From NCBI GenBank assembly GCA_964515055.1, contig CAZEUG010000024.1:1-25154 (forward strand): a stretch of DNA of 25,154 nt, read 5' to 3'. Every line of letters starts with the position of its first letter. The stretch's first letter is position 1. The notes below the pieces were generated by a model. It did not search any database and had not been told where the DNA came from. It saw nothing but the letters and a program-made list of their open reading frames with translations. Below, piece after piece: positions 6,510-14,444 of this stretch. This DNA is from QAMX01 sp964515055 (GTDB lineage: Bacteria; Bacillota; Clostridia; Oscillospirales; QAMX01). The position numbers and the translations under genes are program-made.

Positions 6510-9326
6510 TTATTCGGCCAGCAGCTTGACGCTCCGGATGCCGTGCGGCGGCAGCGTCAGGGTCAGGGTTTTTCCAGTGAAGGCGATGGGCGTGCAGGTG
6601 GTTTCGTTCAGGTCGCAGACATAGGCACCCTTCGGACGAATGCGGAAGTACAGCTGGCAGGTCGTTTCCTGCGGCGCGGCGTTGTACACGCGCACCACGA
6701 TGCCGCTCCCGTCTTCAGACGGCTTGATGGCCGACAATGCGACATTCTGACCCTCCACCCGGCAGAAGGCGCTGCTCAGCGGCAGGCTCTTTTCCCGCTT
6801 CGATGCGCCGAGCGGAATGCTGGCGGAGGGGCACGGATGCGCAAACTGGGTGGCAAGGCGCAGGCACGCGTCATAGTCAGGCTGGCTGACCACGGCGACA
6901 CCAATGCGGAAATGGTGCATACCGAACTCCGGCGTCGGATCCGGGTCGATGGTGGCGCGAATCAGCGACACGCCCAGCTCCGTTGTTTCGTTGCGGAAGG
7001 CGTATTTGGAATCGGTCGTCAGCAGGACGGAGGGCAGAAGCTCCCTGCGGCCCTCGTGCTTCGCCATGGTGAAGCTCCGGCACGGGACATCGTACGCCAT
7101 CGCGCCGCGCTCCGTGACGGCCATGGGAATATCGTTGACAAACGACCGCGCCGAATACGCGAGCGGCACGGCAAAGGCGAGCTGCGGCACGAACTCCTTC
7201 GAACCGACTTCGCGGAAGTCGGCCTGAACCTCAAATTCCAGCAGAGCAGAGTGCGTTGCCAGGCGAACGGTGACGTCCATGGTGGAGCTGCGGAACGGCA
7301 CCTGATAGGTGACGGACTGCTCCACATCGCCGCTGACCTCGCGGAGAATCCGCACCGGCTGCGCGGCGTTGAGGTCAATGACCTGCATCCGGCCGCCGAC
7401 ACGCCAGGCGGTCATCCCGTGGACGGTGTCCTCTTCAATCAGACGGAAGAAGCAGGAGCCCTCCGGCGGCGTCAGTGTATGCTTGTCGCTGAGGTCGGTC
7501 AGCTCGATGCACTTCATCGTTGTGCGGTCAAACACGGCGCGAATGCAGTCGTTTTCCAGAACAATCGGCGCATCGCTGTGCAGATCGACCCGGTCATGGG
7601 TTGTCGGCAGATAGCGGGTGCGCTCCGGCGGCGCCTCATCGACGACCAGCGTGGTATAGCCGAGCGCCGGAACCGATGCATCGACCGACAGGCGGAGGAA
7701 ATGGTGATCCCAGAACCAGGTGCCGTTTTCCATCAGCTGAGCGGGCAGCACGGTTCCGTCCGGTGTGCGGACGCGAATCCGGTTGACATCACCCGGCCAT
7801 TCCCAGACCGTGAGGGAAATCAGCCCGTGCCAGGGGTACATGGTCGTGTTGAAGACGGAGAAGGCGCGTGTCTTGCCGCGCCCGCGCCCGGTGCTTCCGA
7901 GGGCGAAATGCATCGCTTCGCTGCTGCCGAACCCGACACCGCTGCCCTCTGAAATGGTCAGGCGGTCATCATCGAACGGGATGGAGGCCGTGTCGATCTG
8001 CTCCGAGAGCGTCTGCATGGCGCGGTTGGCGTTGATGCGGGTGGCGGCCATGCTGTCCTGGAAGACGCCGAGCGCATATTCGCGTGTTTCGGTCACGCCG
8101 CTGCCCGGCAGAATGTCGTGGAAATGGTTGAACAGGACGCCGCGCCATGCGCGATCAAAGGCGGGGGCGAGCTTGTCGCCGCCGGCGAGCTGCGCCGCCG
8201 AGGCGAGAACCTCCGCATCATACAGGCGGTCTTCGCCGATGCGGTTGGCCATTTTGATGCGGGACTGCGAGGTGTAGCAGCCGGAGAACACATAATTCAG
8301 TTCACCAGTGAGCACCGGAAAATCGTTTTCGGGGCGGTCAATGCGGCTGAAAAATTCGTGAACCGTGCCGGAGCGGATCGTCGGCATGACCGGCCATGTG
8401 GCCATATCCTGCAGCCGCTCCAGATCGCGGCGGGTCGGGCCGCCGCCGTGGTCGCCGACGCCGTAAATTTTAAGGTAGCAGTCGATGTTGTAGAGCTTGC
8501 AGAATTCCGGCAGATGCTCCGCCATGCGGGGGCAAATCGCGCCGTTATACCAGGTCGGGTCGCGGAAAACCAGCTGCTCCGCGCCGGACGCAGAGCGCCA
8601 GCGATAGATGGCGTGGTCGTTGTTGCCGCGGCAATGGTAGGAATACCGGACGCCGCCCGCCGCGCAGATTTCGGGGATGTTCGCGGAATGGCCAAACGTA
8701 TCCGGCACGAAGTCAACAGTCAGGCTCTCCGGCTTTACAGTCGGAATCAGCTCGGAAAGATAGCGCTTTGTCGTCAGGATGTGGCGCGCAAGGGATTCGC
8801 CGGACGGCAGATTCTTGTCCGGTTCGACCCAGGAGGACGCCGTCACCTCCCAGCGGCCTTCGGCCACGCGGCGGCGAATCTCGTCCAGCATCCAGGGCGC
8901 ATATTCCTCAATGATGCGGTAGACGGACGCCTGCGACTGCGCAAACGTGAAATTGGGGTATTCCTCCATCAATTCCAACATGGTGCGGAGCGTGTCCACC
9001 GTGAGCGATGCGGTTTCGTGGAAGCCCCATTGCCAGTTCATATCGATGTGAGCATGGCCGATGCAGATCATGGTCAGCTGTTTGGCCGCCTCGGAGAGCG
9101 GGGAAAGGAGCGTCTCGGCGAATTGCGCCGCAGCGTCCGTGATGATGCCGTCTGTGGAAAGAGATGCCAGCAAAACATCCAGCACGTTTTCAATTTCGCG
9201 CTGATATCGCCCGTCCAGCGTAAACGACAGTTTGTCGGCGTAGGCCAGCTCCGCGGCGATGCGGCCGCTCCAATAGGAATGCGATTCCTGCGCCAGAATG
9301 GTATTCAGTTTTTCAAGACTGGTCAA
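6510..9326 (-). CDS. GH38 alpha-mannosidase
   Basis: A 938-aa retaining alpha-mannosidase, cytoplasmic since no signal peptide is visible. The metal-binding motif GHAHIDMNWQWG is at about residues 90-101, WVEPDKNLPSGES follows, and the nucleophile Asp lies in PDTFGHS at about 209. The C-terminal half is the usual beta-rich GH38 region. The upstream ATG at 9368 would add 14 residues, but GGAAGGGAGG (9335-9344) sits 8 bp before the TTG at 9324-9326, and the ATG overlaps a palindrome with no ribosome binding site, so I prefer TTG. It is co-transcribed with the ThuA-like gene. No transporter for its substrate is in the window. Confidence 0.93.
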   Translation of the reverse strand: MTSLEKLNTILAQESHSYWSGRIAAELAYADKLSFTLDGRYQREIENVLDVLLASLSTDGIITDAAAQFAETLLSPLSEAAKQLTMICIGHAHIDMNWQWGFHETASLTVDTLRTMLELMEEYPNFTFAQSQASVYRIIEEYAPWMLDEIRRRVAEGRWEVTASSWVEPDKNLPSGESLARHILTTKRYLSELIPTVKPESLTVDFVPDTFGHSANIPEICAAGGVRYSYHCRGNNDHAIYRWRSASGAEQLVFRDPTWYNGAICPRMAEHLPEFCKLYNIDCYLKIYGVGDHGGGPTRRDLERLQDMATWPVMPTIRSGTVHEFFSRIDRPENDFPVLTGELNYVFSGCYTSQSRIKMANRIGEDRLYDAEVLASAAQLAGGDKLAPAFDRAWRGVLFNHFHDILPGSGVTETREYALGVFQDSMAATRINANRAMQTLSEQIDTASIPFDDDRLTISEGSGVGFGSSEAMHFALGSTGRGRGKTRAFSVFNTTMYPWHGLISLTVWEWPGDVNRIRVRTPDGTVLPAQLMENGTWFWDHHFLRLSVDASVPALGYTTLVVDEAPPERTRYLPTTHDRVDLHSDAPIVLENDCIRAVFDRTTMKCIELTDLSDKHTLTPPEGSCFFRLIEEDTVHGMTAWRVGGRMQVIDLNAAQPVRILREVSGDVEQSVTYQVPFRSSTMDVTVRLATHSALLEFEVQADFREVGSKEFVPQLAFAVPLAYSARSFVNDIPMAVTERGAMAYDVPCRSFTMAKHEGRRELLPSVLLTTDSKYAFRNETTELGVSLIRATIDPDPTPEFGMHHFRIGVAVVSQPDYDACLRLATQFAHPCPSASIPLGASKREKSLPLSSAFCRVEGQNVALSAIKPSEDGSGIVVRVYNAAPQETTCQLYFRIRPKGAYVCDLNETTCTPIAFTGKTLTLTLPPHGIRSVKLLAE

Positions 9327-9351
9327 AGTCGGGTCCTCCCTTCCGGTGATA

Positions 9352-9365
9352 CGCACGTTCGTGCG
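9352..9365. promoter_or_regulatory. palindromic operator candidate of the mannosidase operon
   Basis: CGCACG and CGTGCG flank TT, a perfect inverted repeat. It lies about 12-25 bp downstream of the predicted transcription start of the promoter at 9384-9412 and just before the ribosome binding site, a place where a repressor would block transcription. Confidence 0.5.
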
Positions 9366-9383
9366 CATGATACCGTCAACCGT

Positions 9384-9412
9384 ATTATAACACAGCGCCC
9401 TGCGGATTGCAA
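9384..9412 (-). promoter_or_regulatory. promoter of the mannosidase-ThuA operon
   Basis: On the minus strand TTGCAA (9412-9407) and TATAAT (9389-9384) are 17 bp apart, with TGT directly before the -10 box (extended -10). Confidence 0.75.
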
Positions 9413-9494
9413 ACAGAAAATCGCCCCGACCGAAAAAAACACGGACAACCCGCCGACGGCAGCGGCTACGCAGTCACTGACACAACCCATCGAG

Positions 9495-9534
9495 AAAAAA
9501 AGCGCACCGTCCTCGAAGCTCGAAGACGGTGCGC
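9495..9534 (-). terminator. terminator of the zinc-ribbon membrane gene
   Basis: On the minus strand GCGCACCGTC (9534-9525) pairs with GACGGTGCGC (9511-9502), with an inner TCGA/TCGA pairing, followed by seven T (9501-9495). It lies 38 bp after the stop codon of the gene ending at 9572. Confidence 0.9.
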
Positions 9535-9571
9535 CCGTTTGTGTCAGATGGTGTGCCTGAAACCGCAGCAA

Positions 9572-10060
9572 TTACTCACGCGGTGTGCCGCAGTTGTTGC
9601 AGAAAGCGGCATCCGGAGCGATCTGCGAACCGCAGTTCTTGCAGAAAGCCGGAGCAGCGACCGGCTGCGCCTTTTTCTTGGTGGCCTTGAGTGCAAGGAA
9701 GGGGCAGACGATGTTGGCAATGCTGAGGAGGATGAAGAAGATCAGGCCGACTGCGAAGTCTGCGCCGGAATCACCCATGCCGATGATGACGAACAGGAAT
9801 GCGAAGAAGCTGACCGGTGCAACCGCGATGTTCAGCTTGCGGGCAAAGATGGCACCGACTGCGATGAAGATGTTCAGAATGGCGAGCAGGAAGCCAAAAA
9901 TGTATGAGCCAGGGACACCGCTGGTATCGAGCAGCTCAAAGCCGGATGCGGAAACGGTCTGACCCCATACAGTCATCGACAGGAACGGCATGGCAAAGCA
10001 GAGGAACGACAGAACAGCCAGAATGGCAGGGACGAATGCGAGAACCGGACGTTTTTACAT
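9572..10060 (-). pseudogene. membrane/zinc-ribbon protein gene with a stop at codon 2
   Basis: The best-placed start codon, ATG at 10060-10058 with AGGAGGG 5 nt upstream, is followed directly by TAA. The same frame then stays open for 161 codons: a first hydrophobic segment beginning KRPVLAFVPAILAVLSF, about three more membrane segments and a C-terminal zinc ribbon (CKNCG...CNNCG). One A-to-T change in an AAA codon would explain the stop. The next in-frame ATG (9991-9989) would give 139 aa, but has no ribosome binding site and loses the first membrane segment. Promoter and terminator are both strong. It could be a fresh null allele, an assembly error, or a start-stop element with reinitiation at 9991. 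The protein family is not recognised beyond the zinc ribbon. Confidence 0.7.
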
Positions 10061-10131
10061 AAAAACCCTCCTGATAATGTCGGATGAAACAGCGGCACAA
10101 CCGTTTTTCACCTCTATTTTGAAACGAGTTG

Positions 10132-10160
10132 ATTATATCACACCTGTTATATTTTGTCAA
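10132..10160 (-). promoter_or_regulatory. full-consensus SigA promoter of the zinc-ribbon membrane gene
   Basis: On the minus strand TTGACA (10160-10155) and TATAAT (10137-10132) are both perfect consensus boxes separated by 17 bp. The leader to the ATG at 10060 is about 65 nt. Confidence 0.88.
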
Positions 10161-10217
10161 TGGGGTTCGGCGAGCCGCAGACCATGCATTCGGCAAAATC
10201 TGTCGAATGCCCGGAAT

Positions 10218-10239
10218 CGACAGACAAACGACAGACAAA
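10218..10239. repeat. 11-bp tandem duplication
   Basis: CGACAGACAAA is present twice in a row (10218-10228 and 10229-10239) in the intergenic region between the yjjG-like gene and the zinc-ribbon gene's promoter. No function is evident. Confidence 0.7.
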
Positions 10240-10312
10240 AACGGTCACTTTGACGGAATCGCTGAACCGGCAAAACCTGCGCGGCACTGCTGTATGAACA
10301 GAGCCCCGCACC

Positions 10313-10999
10313 CTACAGGGCTGTGAGCAGCTCCGAGAGCGAGCGGATGGAAAAGGTCGGCTTTGGTTTGGCCGGTGCCGGTGTGCCGGTCGGATGGAAC
10401 CAGCAGGTGTCCAGCCCGGCGGCCAGCCCTCCGGCGATATCCGAGGAGAGCGAATCGCCGACAACGAGCATTTCGCTGCGCTCCACCTGCGGGAACGCAT
10501 GGAACACGGCGTCAAAAAAGCGTGGATCCGGTTTGGCGACGCCGATTTCCTCCGACAAAAACAGCGTGTGGAAGCAGGGCGCCAGCCCGGAGCGGGCAAA
10601 GCGCGGACGCTGGACGGAGGTGGTGCCGTTGGAAATGATGCAGAGCGTTTTGCCGTGTGCGACCAGCGAACGGCAGACGTCAGCCGCACCGTCGATCAGA
10701 TCGGCGCGGGTGGAGAGCGCTTCCATAAACCGCTCGTTGGCGGTGTGCGGCTCCAGCGACAGCTGCATCGCATCGGCAAGCTGCTGAAAGCGCGTCCATT
10801 TCAGGACATCCCGCGTGATGCGGCCGGTTTCCAGCTGCTTCCAGAGCGCGTCATTCACATCGTGATAGCACGCCAGAATTTCATCGGTGCAGGCGATCCC
10901 AAAGGAGTGCAGCGCGATTGCCAGCGCAGCGCCCTCTGCCCGGCGAAAATCGAACAGCGTCTCATCGGCGTCAAACAGATAGACCTGATAGGCTTTCAT
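10313..10999 (-). CDS. yjjG: HAD-superfamily pyrimidine nucleotidase (YjjG-like)
   Basis: A 228-aa cytosolic hydrolase of the HAD class. Motif I is DADETLF at residues 10-16 (nucleophile Asp10, acid Asp12), motif II is in IISNGTTS, motif III is the Lys of GVAKPDP and motif IV is VVGDSLSSDI. Family members dephosphorylate non-canonical pyrimidine nucleoside monophosphates, a house-cleaning role. The substrate assignment is by family resemblance and a general HAD phosphatase is possible. GGGAGG 7 bp upstream supports the ATG, which overlaps the ruvX stop by 4 bp. It is the last gene of the coaW-ruvX-yjjG operon. No strong terminator follows. Confidence 0.85.
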   Translation of the reverse strand: MKAYQVYLFDADETLFDFRRAEGAALAIALHSFGIACTDEILACYHDVNDALWKQLETGRITRDVLKWTRFQQLADAMQLSLEPHTANERFMEALSTRADLIDGAADVCRSLVAHGKTLCIISNGTTSVQRPRFARSGLAPCFHTLFLSEEIGVAKPDPRFFDAVFHAFPQVERSEMLVVGDSLSSDIAGGLAAGLDTCWFHPTGTPAPAKPKPTFSIRSLSELLTAL

Positions 11000-11424
11000 G
11001 ACTCGCCTCCCGCCGCCAGACGCTTCAGGAAAATTTCGAGAATCAGGGCGGCCGCCACTGCGTCCACGGTTTCCTTCCGCTTCTGCCGGAAGACGCCGTT
11101 TTCGGTCAGAATCCGGTGGGCGTCGATGGTGGTGCGACGCTCATCGATCAGCGTGACCGGCAGGCCGGTTCGCGCAGCGAGCAGCTCGGCAAAGCGGCGG
11201 CATTTTTCGCCCTGCGGGCCGACGGTGCCGTCCATGTTGACCGGCAGGCCGACGGCGATGGCCTCCACGCCGTGCGCTGCAAGCTGTTCGGCGAGCTGAT
11301 CGGCCAGAATACGCTCATTTTTTTCAGTGATAACGGTTGTTTCGCCGACAAATGTCCGGGAAGGGTCGGAGAAGGCGAGGCCGGTTCTGGTTCTGCCGTA
11401 GTCCACGGCACAGACGCGCCCCAT
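10996..11424 (-). CDS. ruvX: putative Holliday junction resolvase / pre-16S rRNA nuclease RuvX (YqgF)
   Basis: A 142-aa RNase H-fold nuclease. The first catalytic Asp is in AVDYG (residue 8), the second acidic residue is in LIDERRTT, and the third in KETVDAVAAALIL. VGLPVNMDGTVG is the family's central motif. YqgF proteins act in 16S rRNA 5' maturation and possibly in recombination intermediate cleavage. The length is normal. The gene starts 3 bp after the coaW-like stop and overlaps the next gene by 4 bp (ATGA), so the three genes are almost certainly co-translated. Confidence 0.93.
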   Translation of the reverse strand: MGRVCAVDYGRTRTGLAFSDPSRTFVGETTVITEKNERILADQLAEQLAAHGVEAIAVGLPVNMDGTVGPQGEKCRRFAELLAARTGLPVTLIDERRTTIDAHRILTENGVFRQKRKETVDAVAAALILEIFLKRLAAGGES

Positions 11425-11427
11425 CGG

Positions 11428-12255
11428 TCAACACAGCCTTTCCGGTTCGCAGAGCGCGGCACCGGCGCTGGTGGCAAACTCGGCATGGCGCGGAATCAGG
11501 AAGTGGACGCCATAGAGCGGCTCCATGGTGTCGAAAATGCGCCGCGCATAGCTGACCTCCGTCAGGGTGCCGATCAGGACGATTTGATCGGTGCGCTCCA
11601 GCCGCGCAGCCAGCACGGCGGTGACACCGATGGACTGGAATACGAGATTGATGATGCCCATGGCGATGTCGCCCGGCGCGGCCAGATCGGAAATCCGCCC
11701 GAAGTTGGAGGCGGTCGTTCCGGCGGGAAGTGTCGGAATCTGTTCAGAGGTCAGGTCGTTGACGAACAGATCGACGTGATCGAGCTGCCCACCCTCTGCC
11801 GTCGCGATCAGCGAATCGAAATCGCGGATGTTCAGCATCCGGTTGGAAAGGCCGAGCAGCGTACCGCCGCCGATGCCGGTGCCGCAGATGTGCGTGGCGT
11901 TGCCGCCCTCCGCCGCGACCAGCGCCGTGCCGGTGCCCATGCTGACAATGATGGCGTGTTCCAGCCCGGACAGAAAAAGCCCGCCGCGGCCGATTGCGCG
12001 GAATTCATCAACCCGTGCCGTCGGGATGCCGTAGATGTTTTCATGGATGGCGGCAGCGCCGACGCCGGTCATCATAATCTGTTCCACGTCGTCAAGATGC
12101 AGATTGTTGTCATTCAGGAAGCGGCCAAACGCGCCGAAAATCGATGCCTTGGGGTCGCTGGCCTTCACCATCAGCGGGTGAATCATGCGCCCGTTCTGCA
12201 TCCCGACAATTTTCGTGGTGGAGCCGCCGACGTCGATGCCGATAATGATGCCCAT
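11428..12255 (-). CDS. coaW: type II pantothenate kinase
   Basis: This 275-aa ASKHA-fold kinase catalyses the first step of coenzyme A synthesis, ATP-dependent phosphorylation of pantothenate. Seen motifs are phosphate-1 GIDVGGSTTK at residues 6-15, catalytic Glu84 in VDEFRAIGRGG, the phosphate-2 region VSMGTGTAL at 104-112 and GTGIGGGT at 125-132. The pattern fits the eukaryote-like type II enzyme found in some Firmicutes, usually insensitive to CoA feedback in staphylococci. GGAGG lies 11 bp upstream of the ATG. It is the first gene of a three-gene operon behind the promoter at 12357-12385. Confidence 0.9.
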   Translation of the reverse strand: MGIIIGIDVGGSTTKIVGMQNGRMIHPLMVKASDPKASIFGAFGRFLNDNNLHLDDVEQIMMTGVGAAAIHENIYGIPTARVDEFRAIGRGGLFLSGLEHAIIVSMGTGTALVAAEGGNATHICGTGIGGGTLLGLSNRMLNIRDFDSLIATAEGGQLDHVDLFVNDLTSEQIPTLPAGTTASNFGRISDLAAPGDIAMGIINLVFQSIGVTAVLAARLERTDQIVLIGTLTEVSYARRIFDTMEPLYGVHFLIPRHAEFATSAGAALCEPERLC

Positions 12256-12287
12256 ACCTATACAAACCTCCGAGAATCAGGACATAT

Positions 12288-12330
12288 GCGCCGCACCTGC
12301 GTCATACATATGGTCATGCAGGTGCCGCGC
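12288..12330 (-). promoter_or_regulatory. hairpin in the coaW leader
   Basis: Arms 12288-12300 and 12318-12330 are inverted repeats of 13 nt with one mismatch around a 17-nt loop. They lie between the promoter (-10 at 12362-12357) and the coaW ribosome binding site. No T-tract follows, so an RNA stem or operator is more likely than a terminator. Confidence 0.45.
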
Positions 12331-12356
12331 ACGAACCGTAATGATGTACGGTGATA

Positions 12357-12385
12357 ATTATACAGGATTTTTCGCCATTTGGCAA
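12357..12385 (-). promoter_or_regulatory. promoter of the coaW-ruvX-yjjG operon
   Basis: On the minus strand TTGCCA (12385-12380) and TATAAT (12362-12357) are 17 bp apart, about 100 bp upstream of the coaW start. Confidence 0.75.
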
Positions 12386-12427
12386 GGGCAGCCTGCGCGG
12401 AACCCAACGGAAAGGACGGCATTTTGT

Positions 12428-13306
12428 GTGAAACGGGTAAAAAACAGACAGCGATCCCGCGTGCTGGCGTTCGGCCTGCTGGGGCTGATCGCTGCATTGC
12501 TGCTGGTGCTCCGGGTGAACCGGTCGGACGGTGTGCGCGCATCGGCGGATGCGGGGGTTCGCCTGCCGATTCTCATGTACCACAGCATTCTGAAGGATCC
12601 GGCCAGCACAGGGATGTACGTCATCACGCCGACTGCGCTGGAGGAGGATCTCCGCTATCTGCGGGACAACGGCTATCAGACGGTGGTGGTCGCCGATCTG
12701 CTCGCGTATGTGGACAATGGGACGCCGCTGCCGGAAAAGCCGGTGATGCTGACGCTCGACGACGGTTATCTGAACAACCTGACGTATCTGCTGCCGCTGC
12801 TGGAGCGGTACGAGATGTGTGCCGTCATCTCTGTCATCGGTCGATACACTGCGCTCTATTCCGATACGCCGGACCCGAACCCGGCGTATGCCCACCTGAC
12901 GTGGGACGATATCCGCACGCTGAGCGGGAGCGGACGGGTGGAAATCCAGAATCATTCCTATGATATGCACCGCCAGGCGGCGCGGCGCGGAGCCGGGCGA
13001 AAGAGCGGAGAGAGCATGGCCGCCTATACGCAGGCGCTGACGGAGGACGTCTGCACGCTGCAAACGCTGTTGCAGACGCGGTGCGGGGTGACGCCGACCG
13101 CCTTCGTCTACCCCTACGGACAGGTCAGCCGCGGCGCGGATGGGATTCTCGCCGGGCTGGGCTTCCGCTGCACGATGACCTGTGAGGAGCGCATCAATCA
13201 GATCACCCGCTCGGCGGAGTCGCTTCTTGGTCTGGGGCGCTTCAACCGTGCCGGTACGGAGAGTACCGCCGCATTCATGCGGAAAATCGAAGCTCCCATG
13301 CGATAA
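12428..13306 (+). CDS. membrane-anchored polysaccharide deacetylase (NodB/CE4 family)
   Basis: A 292-aa protein with a basic N-terminus and one membrane segment or uncleaved signal at about residues 12-30, placing the enzyme outside the membrane. The NodB domain begins at LPILMYHSI (46-54). LTLDDGY (108-114) holds the catalytic base and metal Asp, NHSYDMH (175-181) holds metal-binding His residues, and FVYPYG is the later substrate-groove motif. Such enzymes remove acetyl groups from peptidoglycan or other N-acetyl glycans. I chose the GTG at 12428: AAAGGA lies 11 bp upstream, while in-frame ATG codons further upstream lie within the coaW coding region and the divergent control region. Confidence 0.85.
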   Translation: MKRVKNRQRSRVLAFGLLGLIAALLLVLRVNRSDGVRASADAGVRLPILMYHSILKDPASTGMYVITPTALEEDLRYLRDNGYQTVVVADLLAYVDNGTPLPEKPVMLTLDDGYLNNLTYLLPLLERYEMCAVISVIGRYTALYSDTPDPNPAYAHLTWDDIRTLSGSGRVEIQNHSYDMHRQAARRGAGRKSGESMAAYTQALTEDVCTLQTLLQTRCGVTPTAFVYPYGQVSRGADGILAGLGFRCTMTCEERINQITRSAESLLGLGRFNRAGTESTAAFMRKIEAPMR

Positions 13307-13345
13307 AAATGCCTCATACCCACCCAATCGGCGGGTATGAGGCAT
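13305..13345 (-). terminator. terminator of the cotJ operon
   Basis: Arms 13309-13321 and 13333-13345 pair perfectly (ATGCCTCATACCC and its complement). On the minus strand five T follow, 14 bp past the cotJC stop. On the plus strand the hairpin lies 2 bp after the deacetylase stop but no T-tract follows, so termination there is less sure. Confidence 0.85.
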
Positions 13346-13358
13346 CAGCCCGAAGCGA

Positions 13359-13955
13359 CTACTGATCAAATGACGGGTTGAACGCGTAATAGTTTTTGCT
13401 GTCCAGACGGTCGGTCACATCGCGCAGCGCCTCACCGAAGCGCTGAAAATGCACGATCTCCCGCTCGCGCAGGAAGCGAATCGGGTCACGCACATCCGGG
13501 TCGTCCGTCAGCCGCAGAATGTTGTCATAGGTCGTCCGCGCCTTCTGCTCCGCCGCCAGGTTCTCGCTGAGGTCGGTGATCGGGTCGCCGGTCGATTGCA
13601 GCGTTGCAGCGGAGAACGGCATCCCGCTCGCGCCCTGCGGGTAGACGCCGGTCGTGTGATCGACAAAGTACGTGTCAAACCCGCTGGAACGGATTTCTTC
13701 CATGGAAAGGTTCCGCGTCAGCTGATAGAGAATTGCGGAAATGATTTCAATGTGCGCAAGCTCTTCCGTTCCGATGTCGGTTAGGAGTCCCTTTGCGCGG
13801 TCGGTCGGCATGGCATAGCGCTGCGACAGGTAGCGGGTTGCAGCGCCCATCTCCCCGTCCGGCCCGCCGAGCTGGCTGATGATCACCCGTGCCAGCGCGG
13901 CAGACGGCGTCTGAATCCGAACCGGGTACTCCAATCGTTTGTCATACGCCCACAT
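13359..13955 (-). CDS. cotJC: spore coat protein CotJC (manganese-catalase-like)
   Basis: A 198-aa protein beginning MWAYDKRLEYPV, as in clostridial CotJC. It carries the di-metal four-helix fold of manganese catalases, with metal-ligand patterns EELAHIEI and EREIVHFQRF visible. It is a component of the inner spore coat made in the mother cell and may have peroxide-removing activity. GGGAGT upstream supports the ATG at 13955; a start 27 bp earlier would overlap cotJB. It is the last gene of cotJABC, 2 bp after cotJB. Confidence 0.95.
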   Translation of the reverse strand: MWAYDKRLEYPVRIQTPSAALARVIISQLGGPDGEMGAATRYLSQRYAMPTDRAKGLLTDIGTEELAHIEIISAILYQLTRNLSMEEIRSSGFDTYFVDHTTGVYPQGASGMPFSAATLQSTGDPITDLSENLAAEQKARTTYDNILRLTDDPDVRDPIRFLREREIVHFQRFGEALRDVTDRLDSKNYYAFNPSFDQ

Positions 13956-13957
13956 AC

Positions 13958-14209
13958 TTACTCCCTGCCTTCCCACGGCCACGGGCCGTCGATCCAGTTC
14001 CAGACGCGGTCGTCTGTCTGTGTTTCCTGCGTCAGGGGGCCGAATTTGCGTTCAAAAGCGCTCCGCGCAGCCGAAAGAGCAGACTGCTGCTTCCGGAAAT
14101 AGGCCAGCGCCTGCATATCGTCCGGATGCGTATCCAGAAACAGCGCGGCGTCCGTTGCGGCGAAGCCCAGCATCCGCACGTTTGCCAGAAGTCGGCTGCG
14201 TTCACTCAT
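13958..14209 (-). CDS. cotJB: spore coat protein CotJB
   Basis: An 83-aa protein with the CotJB pattern: the segment LGFAATDAALFLDTHPDD, a helical middle and the C-terminal WNWIDGPWPWEGRE, where W-x-W-x-x-GPWPWE is the family hallmark. The ATG at 14209 has GGGGAG 9 bp upstream and overlaps the cotJA stop by 8 bp, showing translational coupling. It has a structural role in the spore coat together with CotJA and CotJC. Confidence 0.93.
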   Translation of the reverse strand: MSERSRLLANVRMLGFAATDAALFLDTHPDDMQALAYFRKQQSALSAARSAFERKFGPLTQETQTDDRVWNWIDGPWPWEGRE

Positions 14210-14360
14210 GGCGGAAGCTCCCCTCTCCGATGAACGGCTTATCCAGGGACGGAAAAATCGTCCCGCGGCTGAGCGCTGTCGATTCGTCATACGGCGTTTC
14301 CCATGGCTGAATCGGAACGTACAGCATGGTCAGGGCCGGGCAGCTGTTTGTCTCGTCCAA
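14202..14360 (-). CDS. cotJA: spore coat associated protein CotJA
   Basis: A short protein (52 aa from TTG) with the CotJA core: ALTMLYVPIQPWETPYDE, then LSRGTIFPSLDKPFIG. I chose TTG at 14360-14358 because GGGGAG lies 8 bp upstream. An ATG at 14414 would add 18 residues but has no ribosome binding site. It is the first gene of cotJABC. The likely sporulation promoter lies upstream on the minus strand; CATACCAT near 14421-14414 resembles a SigE/SigK -10 box, but I cannot place a convincing -35. Confidence 0.82.
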   Translation of the reverse strand: MDETNSCPALTMLYVPIQPWETPYDESTALSRGTIFPSLDKPFIGEGSFRHE

Positions 14361-14444
14361 TTTTCTGTCTCCCCATTCTTCTCTGATTGCGCGGCACACG
14401 GCCGCACAGTTCATGGTATGGTCGGACTGCACAAATGGTGCATT

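Noticed and set aside
6477..7952. 491-codon and neighbouring 480-codon (8118-9560) plus-strand frames opposite the alpha-mannosidase
   Set aside because: Both are antisense to a clear GH38 protein, have no suitable ribosome binding site and no domain signature.
12185..12427. Upstream ATG start for the polysaccharide deacetylase
   Set aside because: This adds 81 residues that overlap the coaW coding end and the divergent control region. GTG at 12428 gives a normal basic-hydrophobic N-terminus.
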